DNA of 64,000 nucleotides from Spiroplasma_E ixodetis_B (GTDB lineage: Bacteria; Bacillota_I; Bacilli_A; Mycoplasmatales; VBWQ01), in NCBI RefSeq assembly GCF_040369795.1, contig NZ_AP028955.1:248001-312000 (forward strand), given 5' to 3'. Below the pieces are notes generated by a model. That model worked only from the letters and a program-made list of their open reading frames with translations. It made no database searches and was not told where the DNA came from. Positions 48,909-60,167 of the stretch are shown piece after piece. The first letter of the stretch is position 1; each line of letters starts with the position of its first letter. The position numbers and the translations under genes were made by a program.

Positions 48909-50740
48909 CTATTTTGTTTACGTTCATTTTCAGTCAATAATTTTTTACGCATACGAATATTTTGTGGTGTTACTTCAACTAATTCATCGCTAGCAATAAA
49001 TTCTAAAGATTCTTCTAAACTAAAAATAGTTGGTGGTGTTAATCTAACAGCTTCATCATTACCTGAACTTCTAGTATTTGTTAATTTTTTTGCTTTACAA
49101 GGATTAACATCTAAATCTTTATCGCGATTACTTAAACCAATAATCATTCCTTCATACACTTTAGTTTGTGGTTTAACAAATAAAGTACCACGTTCTTCTA
49201 AAGAATTTAAAGCATAAGGTAATGTTGTCCCTGTAATCATACTTACTAGAACGCCATTTCTATTATTATTAATTTCGCCTTTTAATGGTTCATATGTAAG
49301 GAAACTACGAACCATAACACCCGTTCCGCGAGTAATATTAACGTATTGATGACCAAATCCAATTAATCCTCTTGTTGGAATATGAAAAATAATTTTATCA
49401 CGAACATTATCAGAATCCATATTAGTCATAATACCTTTTCTTAGATTTAAATTATTAATAACAGTACTACTATATTCAGTAGGATGATTTAAAATAATTT
49501 CTTCCACTGGTTCAGTGGTGTGTCCTTTTTCATCTTTTTTAAATACTACTTCCGGTTTAGAAATACCTAATTCAAATCCTTCGCGACGCATATTTTCAAT
49601 TAAAACAGATAAATGTAATTCACCACGACCAAAAACTTTAAAACCATCAGCATTACTTTCAGATAATTGTTCTATTTTTAAACCAACATTAGTTTCTAAT
49701 TCTCTTGTTAAACGTTCTTTAATTTTATTACTAGTTACTAGTTTACCTTCAGTTCCAGAAAATGGTGAATTATTGACAAGGAAATTCATTGACATTGTTG
49801 GAGCTTGGATTGTAATTGGTTCCATTGGCACAACATTATCTTTATCACAAATAGTATTACCGATTGTTATATTTTCAATACCTGCTATGCAAACAATATC
49901 GCCAGCAACAGCGTTTTTAACAGCTACTCGTTTTAATCCTTGATAAACAAATAAATATTTTACTTTTGCTTTTCTTTTTAAATCATAATCATCAACAACA
50001 ATTATTTCTTGTCCTTCAGAAATAGTACCTTGAAATAATCTACCAATTCCAATTCTGCCAATAAAACTATCATAATCTAATGAACTAATTTGGATTTGTA
50101 AGGGCTCATTATATTTTACTAATTTAGAAATTTTAGCATGTTTAATAATTGTTTCAAATAATGGTTCTAAATTTTCACTTGATTGATTCAGTTCATATTG
50201 GGCAATACCTTGTTTAGTAATTCCATAAAGTGTTGGAAATTCTAACTGTTCATCATTAGCATTTAATTCCATAAAAAGTTCTAATACTTCATCTTTTACT
50301 TCTTCAATTCTTTGGTCCTTTTTATCAATTTTGTTAATCATTAAAATTGGATTTAAGTTATGTTCTAGTGCTTTTTGCAATACAAAACGAGTTTGTGGCA
50401 TTGGTCCTTCAACACTATCAACTAGTAAAATAACACAGTCTACTGTTTTCATAATTCTTTCAACTTCAGAGGAAAAGTCAGCATGACCAGGTGTATCAAT
50501 AATATTAATTTTTGTATTACCATGCATGATTGAACAATTTTTAGAATAAATAGTAATTCCTCGTTGACGTTCTTGATCATTATTATCCATTATTTGTTCA
50601 ACAATAACTTGGTTTTGATGAAAAATATTTGATTGCTTTAATAAAGCATCAACTAATGTTGACTTTCCAACATCGACGTGTGCTATCACTGCAATATTAA
50701 TAATTTTTTGTTCAGCAGAAAATTTTTCTTTTTCAGACAT
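48896..50740 (-). CDS. typA: Translational GTPase TypA/BipA
   Basis: 614 aa, ATG 50740 with GGAGGA upstream. GTPase domain: G1 'AHVDVGKSTL', G2 region 'QERQRGITI', G3 'DTPGHADF', G4 'NKID'. Domains II-V and the BipA-specific C-terminal domain follow ('GFGHQYVNITRGTGVMVRSF', 'GLSNRDKDLDVNPCKAKKLT', 'VRLTPPTIFSLEESLEFIAS', 'ELVEVTPQNIRMRKK'). Length is normal. It binds the ribosome and supports assembly and stress growth. It stands alone between IS clusters; 50741-50853 carries its promoter region. Confidence 0.96.
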   Translation of the reverse strand: MSEKEKFSAEQKIINIAVIAHVDVGKSTLVDALLKQSNIFHQNQVIVEQIMDNNDQERQRGITIYSKNCSIMHGNTKINIIDTPGHADFSSEVERIMKTVDCVILLVDSVEGPMPQTRFVLQKALEHNLNPILMINKIDKKDQRIEEVKDEVLELFMELNANDEQLEFPTLYGITKQGIAQYELNQSSENLEPLFETIIKHAKISKLVKYNEPLQIQISSLDYDSFIGRIGIGRLFQGTISEGQEIIVVDDYDLKRKAKVKYLFVYQGLKRVAVKNAVAGDIVCIAGIENITIGNTICDKDNVVPMEPITIQAPTMSMNFLVNNSPFSGTEGKLVTSNKIKERLTRELETNVGLKIEQLSESNADGFKVFGRGELHLSVLIENMRREGFELGISKPEVVFKKDEKGHTTEPVEEIILNHPTEYSSTVINNLNLRKGIMTNMDSDNVRDKIIFHIPTRGLIGFGHQYVNITRGTGVMVRSFLTYEPLKGEINNNRNGVLVSMITGTTLPYALNSLEERGTLFVKPQTKVYEGMIIGLSNRDKDLDVNPCKAKKLTNTRSSGNDEAVRLTPPTIFSLEESLEFIASDELVEVTPQNIRMRKKLLTENERKQNRNRK

Positions 50741-50887
50741 TATTTATCCTCCGTTATTCTTAAATTTTGACATTATATAAATTATACGAAATATTTTTAA
50801 ATTTAGTAAAATAATTAAAAAAATAATTTATTTAAAGTGATTTTTTTGACATATAGCTAACTAAAGTAATGTTTACTTATAAATAAT

Positions 50888-52038
50888 AGACATATTCCGT
50901 AAATAAATTTAATCAATTGTCAATAATAATATTTATAAATTTTTTAGTGTTAATAATTATAGAAGTTAATATTTTTAAAAAAATACTTTAAAAATAAATT
51001 TATATTTCAAACACAAAAATTGTTAATATTATTTTTATATTAACTTGATAAAAATTTAAATTTTTAAAAAAATATTTTTAATATTTTTTTATTTTAATGG
51101 TTTTGTTTTATTAAAAATTTCACAAATTAAGTTAAATCTTAAGTACATAAGTCTAAATATACTTTTTCTACATTTATTTATTAAAATTTTGAATCTTTTT
51201 AATCAAGCAAAAACATGTTCAACTTTAATTCTAATTTTTGAAATAATTTTATTGTAGATTTTTTCTTGTTTAGTTAATTTTTTATTTTTAGTTTTTTTAA
51301 TTGGTAATATAGTATTTTTATAAATATTTTGTATTCCTTGATATCCCAAATCACCAATAATTATTGTTTTTTCTGAAAATTCAAGATTTGAATTTTTTAA
51401 TATTTGAAAATCATGTACTTTTCCATTATCAGCAAAAATATCAACAATTTTTTTATTAAAAAAGTCATATATAATTTGAAATTTTATAGAAAACATTCAA
51501 CTTTTACCAGAAAAATATTCTAACTGTAGTTTTTTTAGTTGGTCTTTCAATTTCAATTTCAGTTGAATCAATTAAATAAAATTGAAATTCATTTAAATCT
51601 TCTTGTTTTTTCTCAATTTTTGATTTATATTTTGTTTTTAAAAACTGATAATCTTTGTCATCACTAAGTTTATTTTCTACTCAAGTAATATTTCGAAAAC
51701 AACTTGATGCACTCATTTTATATTTAATACTCATTTGGAAAAAAGTATAATATTCTTTTCAGTATACTAAAGTCATCATCAATCTTTCTTCAACTGAAAG
51801 TTTATATTTTCTACCTTTAGTTTTTTTTAAATTTTCTATTTCAATTAATTTTGTTAACATTTCATCAAAATGAAAACGTTTTATACCAAAATATCTATAA
51901 AATTGTTCATTTTTTAATTTTTTTAAATTTTCAAAATTCATTTTTATCAACACCTTATTAATTTATTAATAAAGAAATTATAAAATAAATTTTAAATTAT
52001 TAATTGACTTTTAAAAAATTTATTTACGGAATATGTCT
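50888..52038 (-). mobile_element. IS5-family element, copy E, 1151 bp, AAT duplication
   Basis: Ends complete; AAT at 50885-50887 and 52039-52041. Removing it restores the IS630 5' leader. Confidence 0.92.
51089..51941 (-). pseudogene. IS5-family transposase, A-run shortened to seven
   Basis: ATG 51941. Both halves are otherwise well kept, but the A-run before 'LQLEYF' has seven bases, so a -1 slip no longer joins the frames. Confidence 0.8.
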
Positions 52039-52127
52039 AATGTAAAATAATAATATTTAATTTAAACAGTTTTTGAATTTAAAAGTACAATTCAGCAATA
52101 TTTAAAATAGATTAGGAAGATTAAATT

Positions 52128-52987
52128 ATGCCAAAACCATACAGTTAAGACTTACGAAGAAAAGTAGTAGAAGCCTATGAAAGTAAAAACATGAAAATTC
52201 AAGAAATTTGTAAAGTGTTCAATATTACTAGAAAGACTTTATTCTTATGAATAAAAAGAAAAAAAGAAACTGGGCATATAAAACCAATTTTGAATTATCA
52301 AAAAGGACATAGCCACAAAATAAAGGATTTAGATGAATTAAAAAATTATTTAGTGCAAAATAAAGATGTTACAGTTCAAAAAGTAATTTAAAAATTTGAT
52401 GATATGACTAAAGAAACAGTTTATAACTATTTCAAAAAAATAAATTATACATAAGACATATTCCGTAAATAAATTTTTTAAAAGAAATAGCTAAAATAAT
52501 GAATGAATATTTAGTATATATTGATGAATCTGGAATTGATGATAATGAATTTTATAAATATGGTTGATCTGAAAAATGTAAAAGATTATTTGATAATAAA
52601 CCCGCATATAAAATAAAAAGAATGAGTATAATTGGTTCACTAAATAAAGGTGAATTAAAAGCCCTATGAGCATTTGAAGGGCATTGCAACAGTAAAATTT
52701 TTGAATCATATGTAAAAAATATACTAATTCCAGTATTAAAGTGTGGACAAATTATATTTTTAGATAAGGCAACGTTTCATAAATCTAAATTAACACAACA
52801 ATTAATTGAAAATGCTGGATGAAAACTATTATTTCTTCCACCATATTCTCCTAATTTAAATCCAATTGAACATTTTTGATTTGCTATAAAACATAATATA
52901 AGAAAAATATTACCAAATTATTGACCAAATATTAAAAAAGCGATTGATTTTGTTTTTCAAGATATGAGTAAACATTACTTTAGTTAG
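52128..52987 (+). pseudogene. IS630-family transposase, multiple lesions
   Basis: ATG 52128, then TAA at codon 7 (Glu position in 'PYSEDLRR') and another TAA near 52387. About 50 bp of the middle is replaced by the IS5 scar. The C-terminal 'LPPYSPNLNPIEHFW' is present. Confidence 0.83.
52454..52484. mobile_element. IS5 terminal scar left by a deletion
   Basis: AGACATATTCCGTAAATAAA plus TTTTTTAAAAG, then directly IS630 codons 'KEIAKIM'. TTTTTTAAAAG occurs both 20 bp inside the IS5 end and in the intact IS630, so a deletion between these repeats explains the join. Confidence 0.8.
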
Positions 52988-52998
52988 CTATATAATAA

Positions 52999-53074
52999 TT
53001 ATCTAAATGTTATGATTTTTGCTTTTTTTTCATTTTCATCAGTTTTATTTCTATATTTATTTTTATCATTATTG
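52999..53074 (-). pseudogene. 3' part of a 41-codon gene split by the nested IS3 block
   Basis: Reads 'NNDKNKYRNKTDENEKKAKI' and 'ITFR', stop at 52999. The 5' part (60115-60167) joins in frame if AAT is taken as the 3-bp IS3 duplication. Confidence 0.45.
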
Positions 53075-53351
53075 TGGATGGGTTACACTTTATTGGATAC
53101 TAATTACGTAGAAAAGTGAACAAATTAGTTAAAAGAAAGGAATTATAATTATGGCCAATATTAACTCATATTCAGATGAATTTAAAAAACAAATAGTAGC
53201 TTTATATCAAAGTGGTAAGTCAGTGTCTTGTCTTTCTAAAGAGTACACTGTTACAAGAGCAGATACTTATAATTGAATTAAGCAATTTACTAATTCAGGC
53301 AGTTTTAAAACCAAAGATAACCGTTCTGTTGAAGAAAATGAATTAATTAAA

Positions 53352-54298
53352 GGAAATTATCCCCGCATGTACTAGTGTGGAGGAAAAAATGAATTTAAAT
53401 AATTTTTCAATAGCATATTTCAAAATGAAAACGATTGTTTGAAATATATAGCGAAGTTGAAAGTAATGAAATGTATCAGGTGTGCTTCTTCTGGTTTGAA
53501 TGTTTCTGATTTGAGAAGAATAAGATGTTTGAAATGTCATCAAACATTTAGTATTCTTCATGACACCATTTTTCACAAGTCACAAACAACTTTGACATCT
53601 TGGCTTTATCTCATCTTTAGATGAATAAACACAAAGCATGGTATACCATCAACAGATGTTGCAAGGGAATTGGGTGTGGCATATAAAACAGCTTGAAGAA
53701 TGGGTCATGAAATCAGAACTAGAATTTGGAATCAAGATGTAGGGTTCATTGATGATGGCACAGCACAGATGGATGAAATGTATCTTTCACATGTAGGTTT
53801 TAAAAAACAAGGAAGATCCTTGTTGAATAAAACCTTGATTGTTGGAGTTTATGAGAAAATCAGTAACAAACTAATTGTTAAAGTATTGAAAAAAACAGAT
53901 GAGAAAAACCTTTTATGATTTGCATTGAAACACATTTCTACTGGGTATTGTCTATTTACGGATTCTTGTAAGAGATATGAAATTTTCAAAAACTTTTATC
54001 ACAAACATGAAATCGTAAATCATGAAGTTGGGTATGTGTCATCAACAGGTGTAAACACAAACCAGATTGAATCTGCATGAAAACACATCCGATGAACTTT
54101 CCGAACACACATAAAAATTTCAAAACACAATATTCATTTATATGCAAAAGAAGCTGCATATAAATTCAATAAGATACCTAGTTTTGAAACTATAATTTTG
54201 TGTTTGATTTAGATACATGTGGGGATAATTTCCTAGATAGTCTTTTATCTCCATTTATGTGATAAAATTTAAAAATAGTACATAAAGGGATAAAAACC
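53352..54298 (+). mobile_element. IS1595-family element, copy 2, 947 bp, TAATTAAA duplication
   Basis: Same length and ends as 4767-5713. TAATTAAA is repeated at 53344-53351 and 54299-54306. Confidence 0.9.
53439..54212 (+). CDS. IS1595-family (ISXO2-like) transposase
   Basis: 257 codons from TTG 53439 to TAG 54210 with TGA = Trp. Zinc ribbon 'CIRCASSGL' and 'CLKCHQTF', then the DDE core 'GTAQMDEMYLSHV', 'CLFTDSCKRY' and 'STGVNTNQIESAWKHIR'. All catalytic residues are present, unlike the copy at 4854. The start is uncertain: an ATG at 53390 is separated by a stop. It may be the only transposase in the window with an intact core, and could act on both copies. Confidence 0.72.
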
Positions 54299-54384
54299 TA
54301 ATTAAATTAAGAAAATAATTAAAACAGTTACGAATGGAAAATGATATTTTAAAGCAAGCAGCGCTAATAATAGGCAGAAAATAG

Positions 54385-55233
54385 AAATTATTACTAAAAA
54401 TAAAGTTAAATATAAAATTCGTACAATGTGTCGTTTTTTAAAAATCTCTAAATCAAAATATTATTTTAATTTCAAGAAAAAAGAAGATAAAATTCAAAAT
54501 AATATGTATGATGAAACTGTTATTAGTGCTTTTAAAGAAAATAAAGAAGCTTATGGAACAAGAAGATTAAAAGTTGTTCTAAAAGAAAAGAAAATTAATT
54601 TATCAAGACGAAAAATTAAAAAAATTATGAATAAACATAATTTAATATCAAAATACACTAAATTATCATACAAAAATTATCATAATAAAGTCAATGATAG
54701 TCAAATTACTAATCTTGTTAATAGAGACTTTAATAATAGGCTTAAAAATGAAGTTATTGTTAGTGATTTAACTTATGTTCAAGTTAATGGTAAATGAAAC
54801 TATATTTGCTTATTAATCGACCTGTACAATCGCGAAATTATTGGACATATTGTATGGTACTAAAAAAGATGCATCATTAGTATATCAAACATTTATGTGC
54901 TCAAATCGTTGTTTAAAAAATATTCAAATATTTCATAGCGATCGCGGTAATAAATTTAATAATAAAACTATTGATAAACTTTTATTAGCATTCAATATTA
55001 CCCGCTCTTTAAGCAAAAAAGGTTGTCCTTATGATAATGCTGTTGCTGAAGCAACTTTCAAAACTTTCAAAACAGAGTTTATTAATGATAAAAATTTTAC
55101 ATCATTAATCAAATTAAAATTAGAATTATTTGATTATATCAATTGATACAACAACATAAGAATCCACAGCACTCTAAACTACTTAACCCCCATAAAAAAC
55201 CAAGCACAAATGTCTACCAAAAAACAGCCCTAA
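54385..55233 (+). pseudogene. IS3 OrfB, frameshifted
   Basis: Open from 'CRFLKISKSKYYFNF' through 'VIVSDLTYVQVNGKW'. One inserted base near 54855 shifts the frame before 'SLVYQTFMCSNRC'. The rest reads to TAA 55231. Confidence 0.82.
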
Positions 55234-55237
55234 AAAA

Positions 55238-55245
55238 GGTTGCCA
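55238..55245. repeat. IS256 target duplication GGTTGCCA, left copy
   Basis: The 8-mer in the IS3 right end just before the IS256 5' terminus. It recurs at 60102-60109 just after the 3' terminus. Confidence 0.9.
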
Positions 55246-55454
55246 GGTAATGTTTAGTAATCTGTGTAACTTACAAAAAATAACTATGTTTAATTAATTC
55301 TAGTAAATAAAATTAAATAACTAGAAAGAGTGAGGTACTTATGTCTAAAAAACAAAATATTAATAATAATGATCCAATATCAAAAGTAGTAGATTTATTA
55401 CTAAAAAATACTGAAGATTTAACAACAGTTTTTAAAGAGGGATGTTTATATAAA

Positions 55455-56601
55455 AGAAATATTCCGTAAATAAATTTTTTAAAAGTCAATTAATAATTTA
55501 AAATTTATTTTATAATTTCTTTATTAATAAATTAATAAGGTGTTGATAAAAATGAATTTTGAAAATTTAAAAAAATTAAAAAATGAACAATTTTATAGAT
55601 ATTTTGGTATAAAACGTTTTCATTTTGATGAAATGTTAACAAAATTAATTGAAATAGAAAATTTAAAAAAAACTAAAGGTAGAAAATATAAACTTTCAGT
55701 TGAAGAAAGATTGATGATGACTTTAGTATACTGAAAAGAATATTATACTTTTTCCAAATGAGTATTAAATATAAAATGAGTGCATCAAGTTGTTTTCGAA
55801 ATATTACTTGAGTAGAAAATAAACTTAGTGATGACAAAGATTATCAGTTTTTAAAAACAAAATATAAATCAAAAATTGAGAAAAAACAAGAAGATTTAAA
55901 TGAATTTCAATTTTATTTAATTGATTCAACTGAAATTGAAATTGAAAGACCAACTAAAAAAACTACAGTTAGAATATTTTTCTGGTAAAAGTTGAATGTT
56001 TTCTATAAAATTTCAAATTATATATGACTTTTTTAATAAAAAAATTGTTGATATTTTTGCTGATAATGGAAAAGTACATGATTTTCAAATATTAAAAAAT
56101 TCAAATCTTGAATTTTCAGAAAAAACAATAATTATTGGTGATTTGGGATATCAAGGAATACAAAATATTTATAAAAATACTATATTACCAATTAAAAAAC
56201 TAAAAATAAAAAATTAACTAAACAAGAAAAAATCTACAATAAAATTATTTCAAAAATTAGAATTAAAGTTGAACATGTTTTTGCTTGATTAAAAGATTCA
56301 AAATTTTAATAAATAAATGTAGAAAAAGTATATTTAGACTTATGTACTTAAGATTTAACTTACTTTGTGAAATTTTTAATAAAACAAAACCATTAAAATA
56401 AAAAAATATTTTTAATATTTTTTAAAAATTTAAATTTTTATCAAGTTAATATAAAAATAATATTAACAATTTTTGTGTTTGAAATATAAATTTATTTTTA
56501 AAGTATTTTTTTAAAAATATTAACTTCTATAATTATTAACACTAAAAAATTTATAAATATTATTATTGACAATTGATTAAATTTATTTACGGAATATGTC
56601 T
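55455..56601 (+). mobile_element. IS5-family element, copy G, 1147 bp, AAA duplication
   Basis: Left end AGAAATATTCCG (one change), right end ATGTCT; AAA at 55452-55454 and 56602-56604. Confidence 0.9.
55552..56401 (+). pseudogene. IS5-family transposase, indel-damaged
   Basis: ATG 55552. One T is lost near 55750, the A-run has seven bases, and a further deletion lies near 56205. 'FADNGKVHDFQIL' and 'GDLGYQGIQNI' are readable. Confidence 0.8.
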
Positions 56602-56849
56602 AAAGAATTAACAAAAAGATTAGTTGAAAAAATGTTGAATTCTGAAATGCAAAATTATTTAGGATATTAAAAACATCAACATAATAATAGTGAAAATGCT
56701 CGTAATGGTATAAGTTCAAAAAAATTAATAACTCAACAAGGTAAAATTGAGATTAATGTACCACGAGATCGTAATAGTAATTTTGAGCCAGTAATAGTTG
56801 CAAAAAGACAAAGAAGATTTGATGGTTTTGATCAACAAGTTCTTTCATT

Positions 56850-57989
56850 AGACATATTCCGTAAATAAATTTAATCAATTGTCAATAATAATATTTATAA
56901 ATTTTTTAGTGTTAATAATTATAGAAGTTAATATTTTTAAAAAAATACTTTAAAAATAAATTTATATTTCAAACACAAAAATTGTTAATATTATTTTTAT
57001 ATTAACTTGATAAAAATTTAAATTTTTAAAAAAATATTTTTAATATTTTTTTATTTTAATGGTTTTTTTATTAAAAATTTCAAAAAGTAAGTTAAATCTT
57101 AAGTACATAAGTCTAAATATACTTTTTCTACATTTATTTCTTAAAATTTTGAATCTTTTTAATCAAGCAAAAACATGTTCAACTTTAATTCTAATTTTTG
57201 AAATAATTTTATTGTAGATTTTTTCTTGTTTAGTTAATTTTTATTTTTAGTTTTTTAATTGGTAATATAGCATTTTTATAAATATTTTGTATTCCTTGAT
57301 ATCCCAAATCACCAATAATTATTGTTTTTCTGAAAATTCAAGATTTGATTTTTTAATATTTGAAAATCATGTACTTTTCCATTATCAGCAAAAATATCAA
57401 CAATTTTTTATTAAAAAGTCATATATAATTTGAAATTTTATAGAAAACATTCAACTTTTACCAGAAAAATATTCTAACTGTAGTTTTTTTATTTGGTCTT
57501 TCAATTTCAATTTCAGTTGAATCAATTAAATAAAATTGAAATTCATTTAAATCTTCTTGTTTTTCTCAATTTTTGATTTATATTTTGTTTTTAAAAACTG
57601 ATAATCTTTGTCATCACTAAGTTTATTTTCTACTCAAGTAATATTTCGAAAACAACTTGATGCACTCATTTTATATTTAATACTCATTTGGAAAAAGTAT
57701 AATATTCTTTTCAGTATACTAAAGTCATCATCAATCTTTCTTCAACTGAAAGTTTATATTTTCTACCTTTAGTTTTTTTAAATTTTCTATTTCAATTAAT
57801 TTTGTTAAAATTTCATCAAAATGAAAACGTTTTATACCAAAATATCTATAAAATTGTTCATTTTTTAATTTTTTTAAATTTTCAAAATTCATTTTTATCA
57901 ACACCTTATTAATTTATTAATAAATAAATTATAAAATAAATTTTAAATTATTAATTGACTTTTAAAAAATTTATTTACGGAATATGTCT
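56850..57989 (-). mobile_element. IS5-family element, copy H, 1140 bp
   Basis: Ends complete. The flanks share a 40-bp direct repeat (56810-56849 and 57990-58029) instead of the usual 3-bp duplication. Confidence 0.88.
57051..57892 (-). pseudogene. IS5-family transposase with many single-base deletions
   Basis: ATG 57892. Homopolymer runs are shortened at several places (for example near 57330, 57350 and 57410), each shifting the frame. Confidence 0.8.
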
Positions 57990-58475
57990 AAAGAAGATTT
58001 GATGGTTTTGATCAACAAGTTCTTTCGTTATATGCCAAAGGCATGACTTTATCAGATATTAGAATGCAGTTACAAGAGTTATATCATGGTGCTGATATTA
58101 GTGAAAGTGTTATTAGTCAAATTACTGATGATGTTATTGATGATGTTGAAGCATGACAAAATCAGCCATTAGAAAGTGTTTATCCGATTGTTTATTTTGA
58201 TTGTATAGTAGTTAAAGTACGACAAGATAAACGCATTATTAACAAATCAGTTTATATAGCACTAGGAGTTGATTTAGAAGGCAAAAAAGATATTTTAGGT
58301 TTATGAATTAGTGAAAATGAAGGTTATAATTTTTGATTATCTAATTTCACAGAAATGAAAAATCGAGGCTTAAATGATATTCTTATTGCTTGTAGTGACA
58401 ATTTAACAGGAATGTCAGAAGCAATACAATCAGTTTATCCTAAAACAGAACATCAATTATGCATAGTTAATCAAA

Positions 58476-59625
58476 AGACATATTCCGTAAATAAATTTTT
58501 TAAAAGTCAATTAATAATTTAAAATTTATTTTATAATTTCTTTATTAATAAATTAATAAGGTGTTGATAAAAATGAATTTTGAAAATTTAAAAAAATTAA
58601 AAAATGAACAATTTTATAGATATTTTGGTATAAAACGTTTTCATTTTGATGAAATGTTAACAAAATTAATTGAAATAGAAAATTTAAAAAAAAATAAAGG
58701 TAGAAAATATAAACTTTCAGTTGAAGAAAGATTGATGATGACTTTAGTATACTGAAAAGAATATTATACTTTTTCCAAATGAGTATTAAATATAAAATGA
58801 GTGCATCAAGTTGTTTTCGAAATATTACTTGAGTAGAAAATAAACTTAGTGATGACAAAGATTATCAGTTTTTAAAAACAAAATATAAATCAAAAATTGA
58901 GAAAAAACAAGAAGATTTAAATGCATTTCAATTTTATTTAATTGATTCAACTGAAATTGAAATTGAAAGACCAACTAAAAAAAACTACAGTTAGAATATT
59001 TTTCTGGTAAAAGTTGAATGTTTTCTATAAAATTTCAAATTATATATGACTTTTTAATAAAAAAATTGTTGATATTTTTGCTGATAATGGAAAAGTACAT
59101 GATTTTCAAATATTAAAAAATTCAAATCTTGAATTTTCAGAAAAAACAATAATTATTGGTGATTTGGGATATCAAGGAATACAAAATATTTATAAAAATA
59201 CTATATTACCAATTAAAAAAACTAAAAATAAAAAATTAACTAAACAAGAAAAAATCTACAATAAAATTATTTCAAAAATTAGAATTAAAGTTGAACATGT
59301 TTTTGCTTGATTAAAAAGATTCAAAATTTTAATAAATAAATGTAGAAAAAGTATATTTAGACTTATGTACTTAAGATTTAACTTACTTTGTGAAATTTTT
59401 AATAAAACAAAACCATTAAAATAAAAAAATATTTTTAATATTTTTTTAAAAATTTAAATTTTTATCAAGTTAATATAAAAATAATATTAACAATTTTTGT
59501 GTTTGAAATATAAATTTATTTTTAAAGTATTTTTTTAAAAATATTAACTTCTATAATTATTAACACTAAAAAATTTATAAATATTATTATTGACAATTGA
59601 TTAAATTTATTTACGGAATATGTCT
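58476..59625 (+). mobile_element. IS5-family element, copy I, 1150 bp, AAA duplication
   Basis: AGACAT...ATGTCT with AAA at 58473-58475 and 59626-59628; removing it rejoins 'VNQIRNSLKY' codons. Confidence 0.91.
58573..59424 (+). pseudogene. IS5-family transposase, frameshifted
   Basis: ATG 58573. One T is missing near 58772 and one near 59052. The 8-base A-run is intact. Confidence 0.8.
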
Positions 59626-60114
59626 AAATTAGAAATAGTTTAAAATATGTTTCATAAAAACATAGAAAATCACTAGTTACAGATTTAAAACCAATTTATA
59701 GTCCATGTAGCGAAGAACAAGCAATGCAAGCTTTAGAATCTTTTGAAAGTAAATGAAATAAACAATATCCTCAAATTGCTAAATCATGATATAAAAATTG
59801 AGATAATTTAATGGTTTTTATTAGTTATCCTGCAGAAATCAAAAGAGTGATTTATACAACAAATACTATTGAATCTGTTAATAGTCAATTACGAAAAGTT
59901 ATTAGAAATAAAAAAGTTTTTCCAAATGATATGGCAGTTTTTAAAATATTTTACTTAGCAATTGAAAATATAACAAAAAAATAAACACCGCCCATTCAAA
60001 ATTGAAATACAGCAATTGCTCATTTTATGATAAAATTTGAAGATAGAATTAATCTAAACTAGTAACTTTGTAAAAAGATACACAGATTTTTAAAAAGCCT
60101 CGGTTGCCATTCCA

Positions 60115-60167
60115 ATTTTTAAATTTCTATTCATCAATTCAAGTAATTTTTGTTTTCTTTCATTCAT
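60115..60167 (-). pseudogene. 5' part of a 41-codon gene split by the nested IS3 block
   Basis: ATG 60167 with AGAGGT upstream, 'MNERKQKLLELMNRNLKN', then the IS3 right end. It continues in frame at 53074 downward ('NDKNKYRNKTDENEKKAKI'). Joined, it is a 41-residue, Lys/Asn-rich protein of unknown function. Confidence 0.45.

Larger units (their letters stand above)
50854..52990 (+). mobile_element. IS630-family element, copy 9, carrying an IS5 copy and an IS5 scar
   Basis: Both TA-flanked termini are present (TAGCTAAC at 50854, GTTAGCTA at 52990). IS5 copy E is inserted 34 bp inside the left end, before the transposase start. A 30-bp IS5 end remains at 52454. Confidence 0.9.
53151..54384 (+). 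pseudogene. IS3 OrfA interrupted by IS1595
   Basis: ATG 53151, split after 'VEENELIK' by the IS1595 copy. The distal part has a TAA replacing Glu near 54315. Confidence 0.82.
55341..60062 (+). pseudogene. IS256-family transposase in four pieces
   Basis: Pieces: 55341-55454, 56602-56849, 57990-58475 and 59626 onward to the TAG near 60060. All family regions are represented, with a 40-bp overlap between pieces two and three and TAA after 'NYLGY'. Confidence 0.85.
55246..60101 (+). mobile_element. IS256-family element (copy K9) split by three IS5 copies
   Basis: 5' terminus GGTAATGTTTAG at 55246 and 3' terminus AAAAAGCCTC at 60101, flanked by GGTTGCCA. The transposase (ATG 55341) is cut at 55454, 56849 and 58475 by IS5 elements and has a TAA near 56668. 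Confidence 0.9.
53075..60114 (+). mobile_element. IS3-family element, copy 3, carrying IS1595, IS256 and three IS5 copies
   Basis: Left end TGGATGGG at 53075; right end GCCATTCCA at 60114, displaced by 4.9 kb of IS256 plus IS5. Own sequence is ~1.2 kb. Contents: IS1595 at 53352-54298, IS256 at 55246-60101, IS5 at 55455, 56850 and 58476. Confidence 0.88.

Noticed and set aside
49515..49943. 142-codon plus-strand frame inside typA
   Set aside because: Antisense shadow of the conserved TypA protein; no ribosome site or family resemblance.
58553..58858. 101-codon minus-strand frame in IS5 copy I
   Set aside because: Antisense to the IS5 transposase N-terminal region and present only because this copy has lost bases; no start signals.
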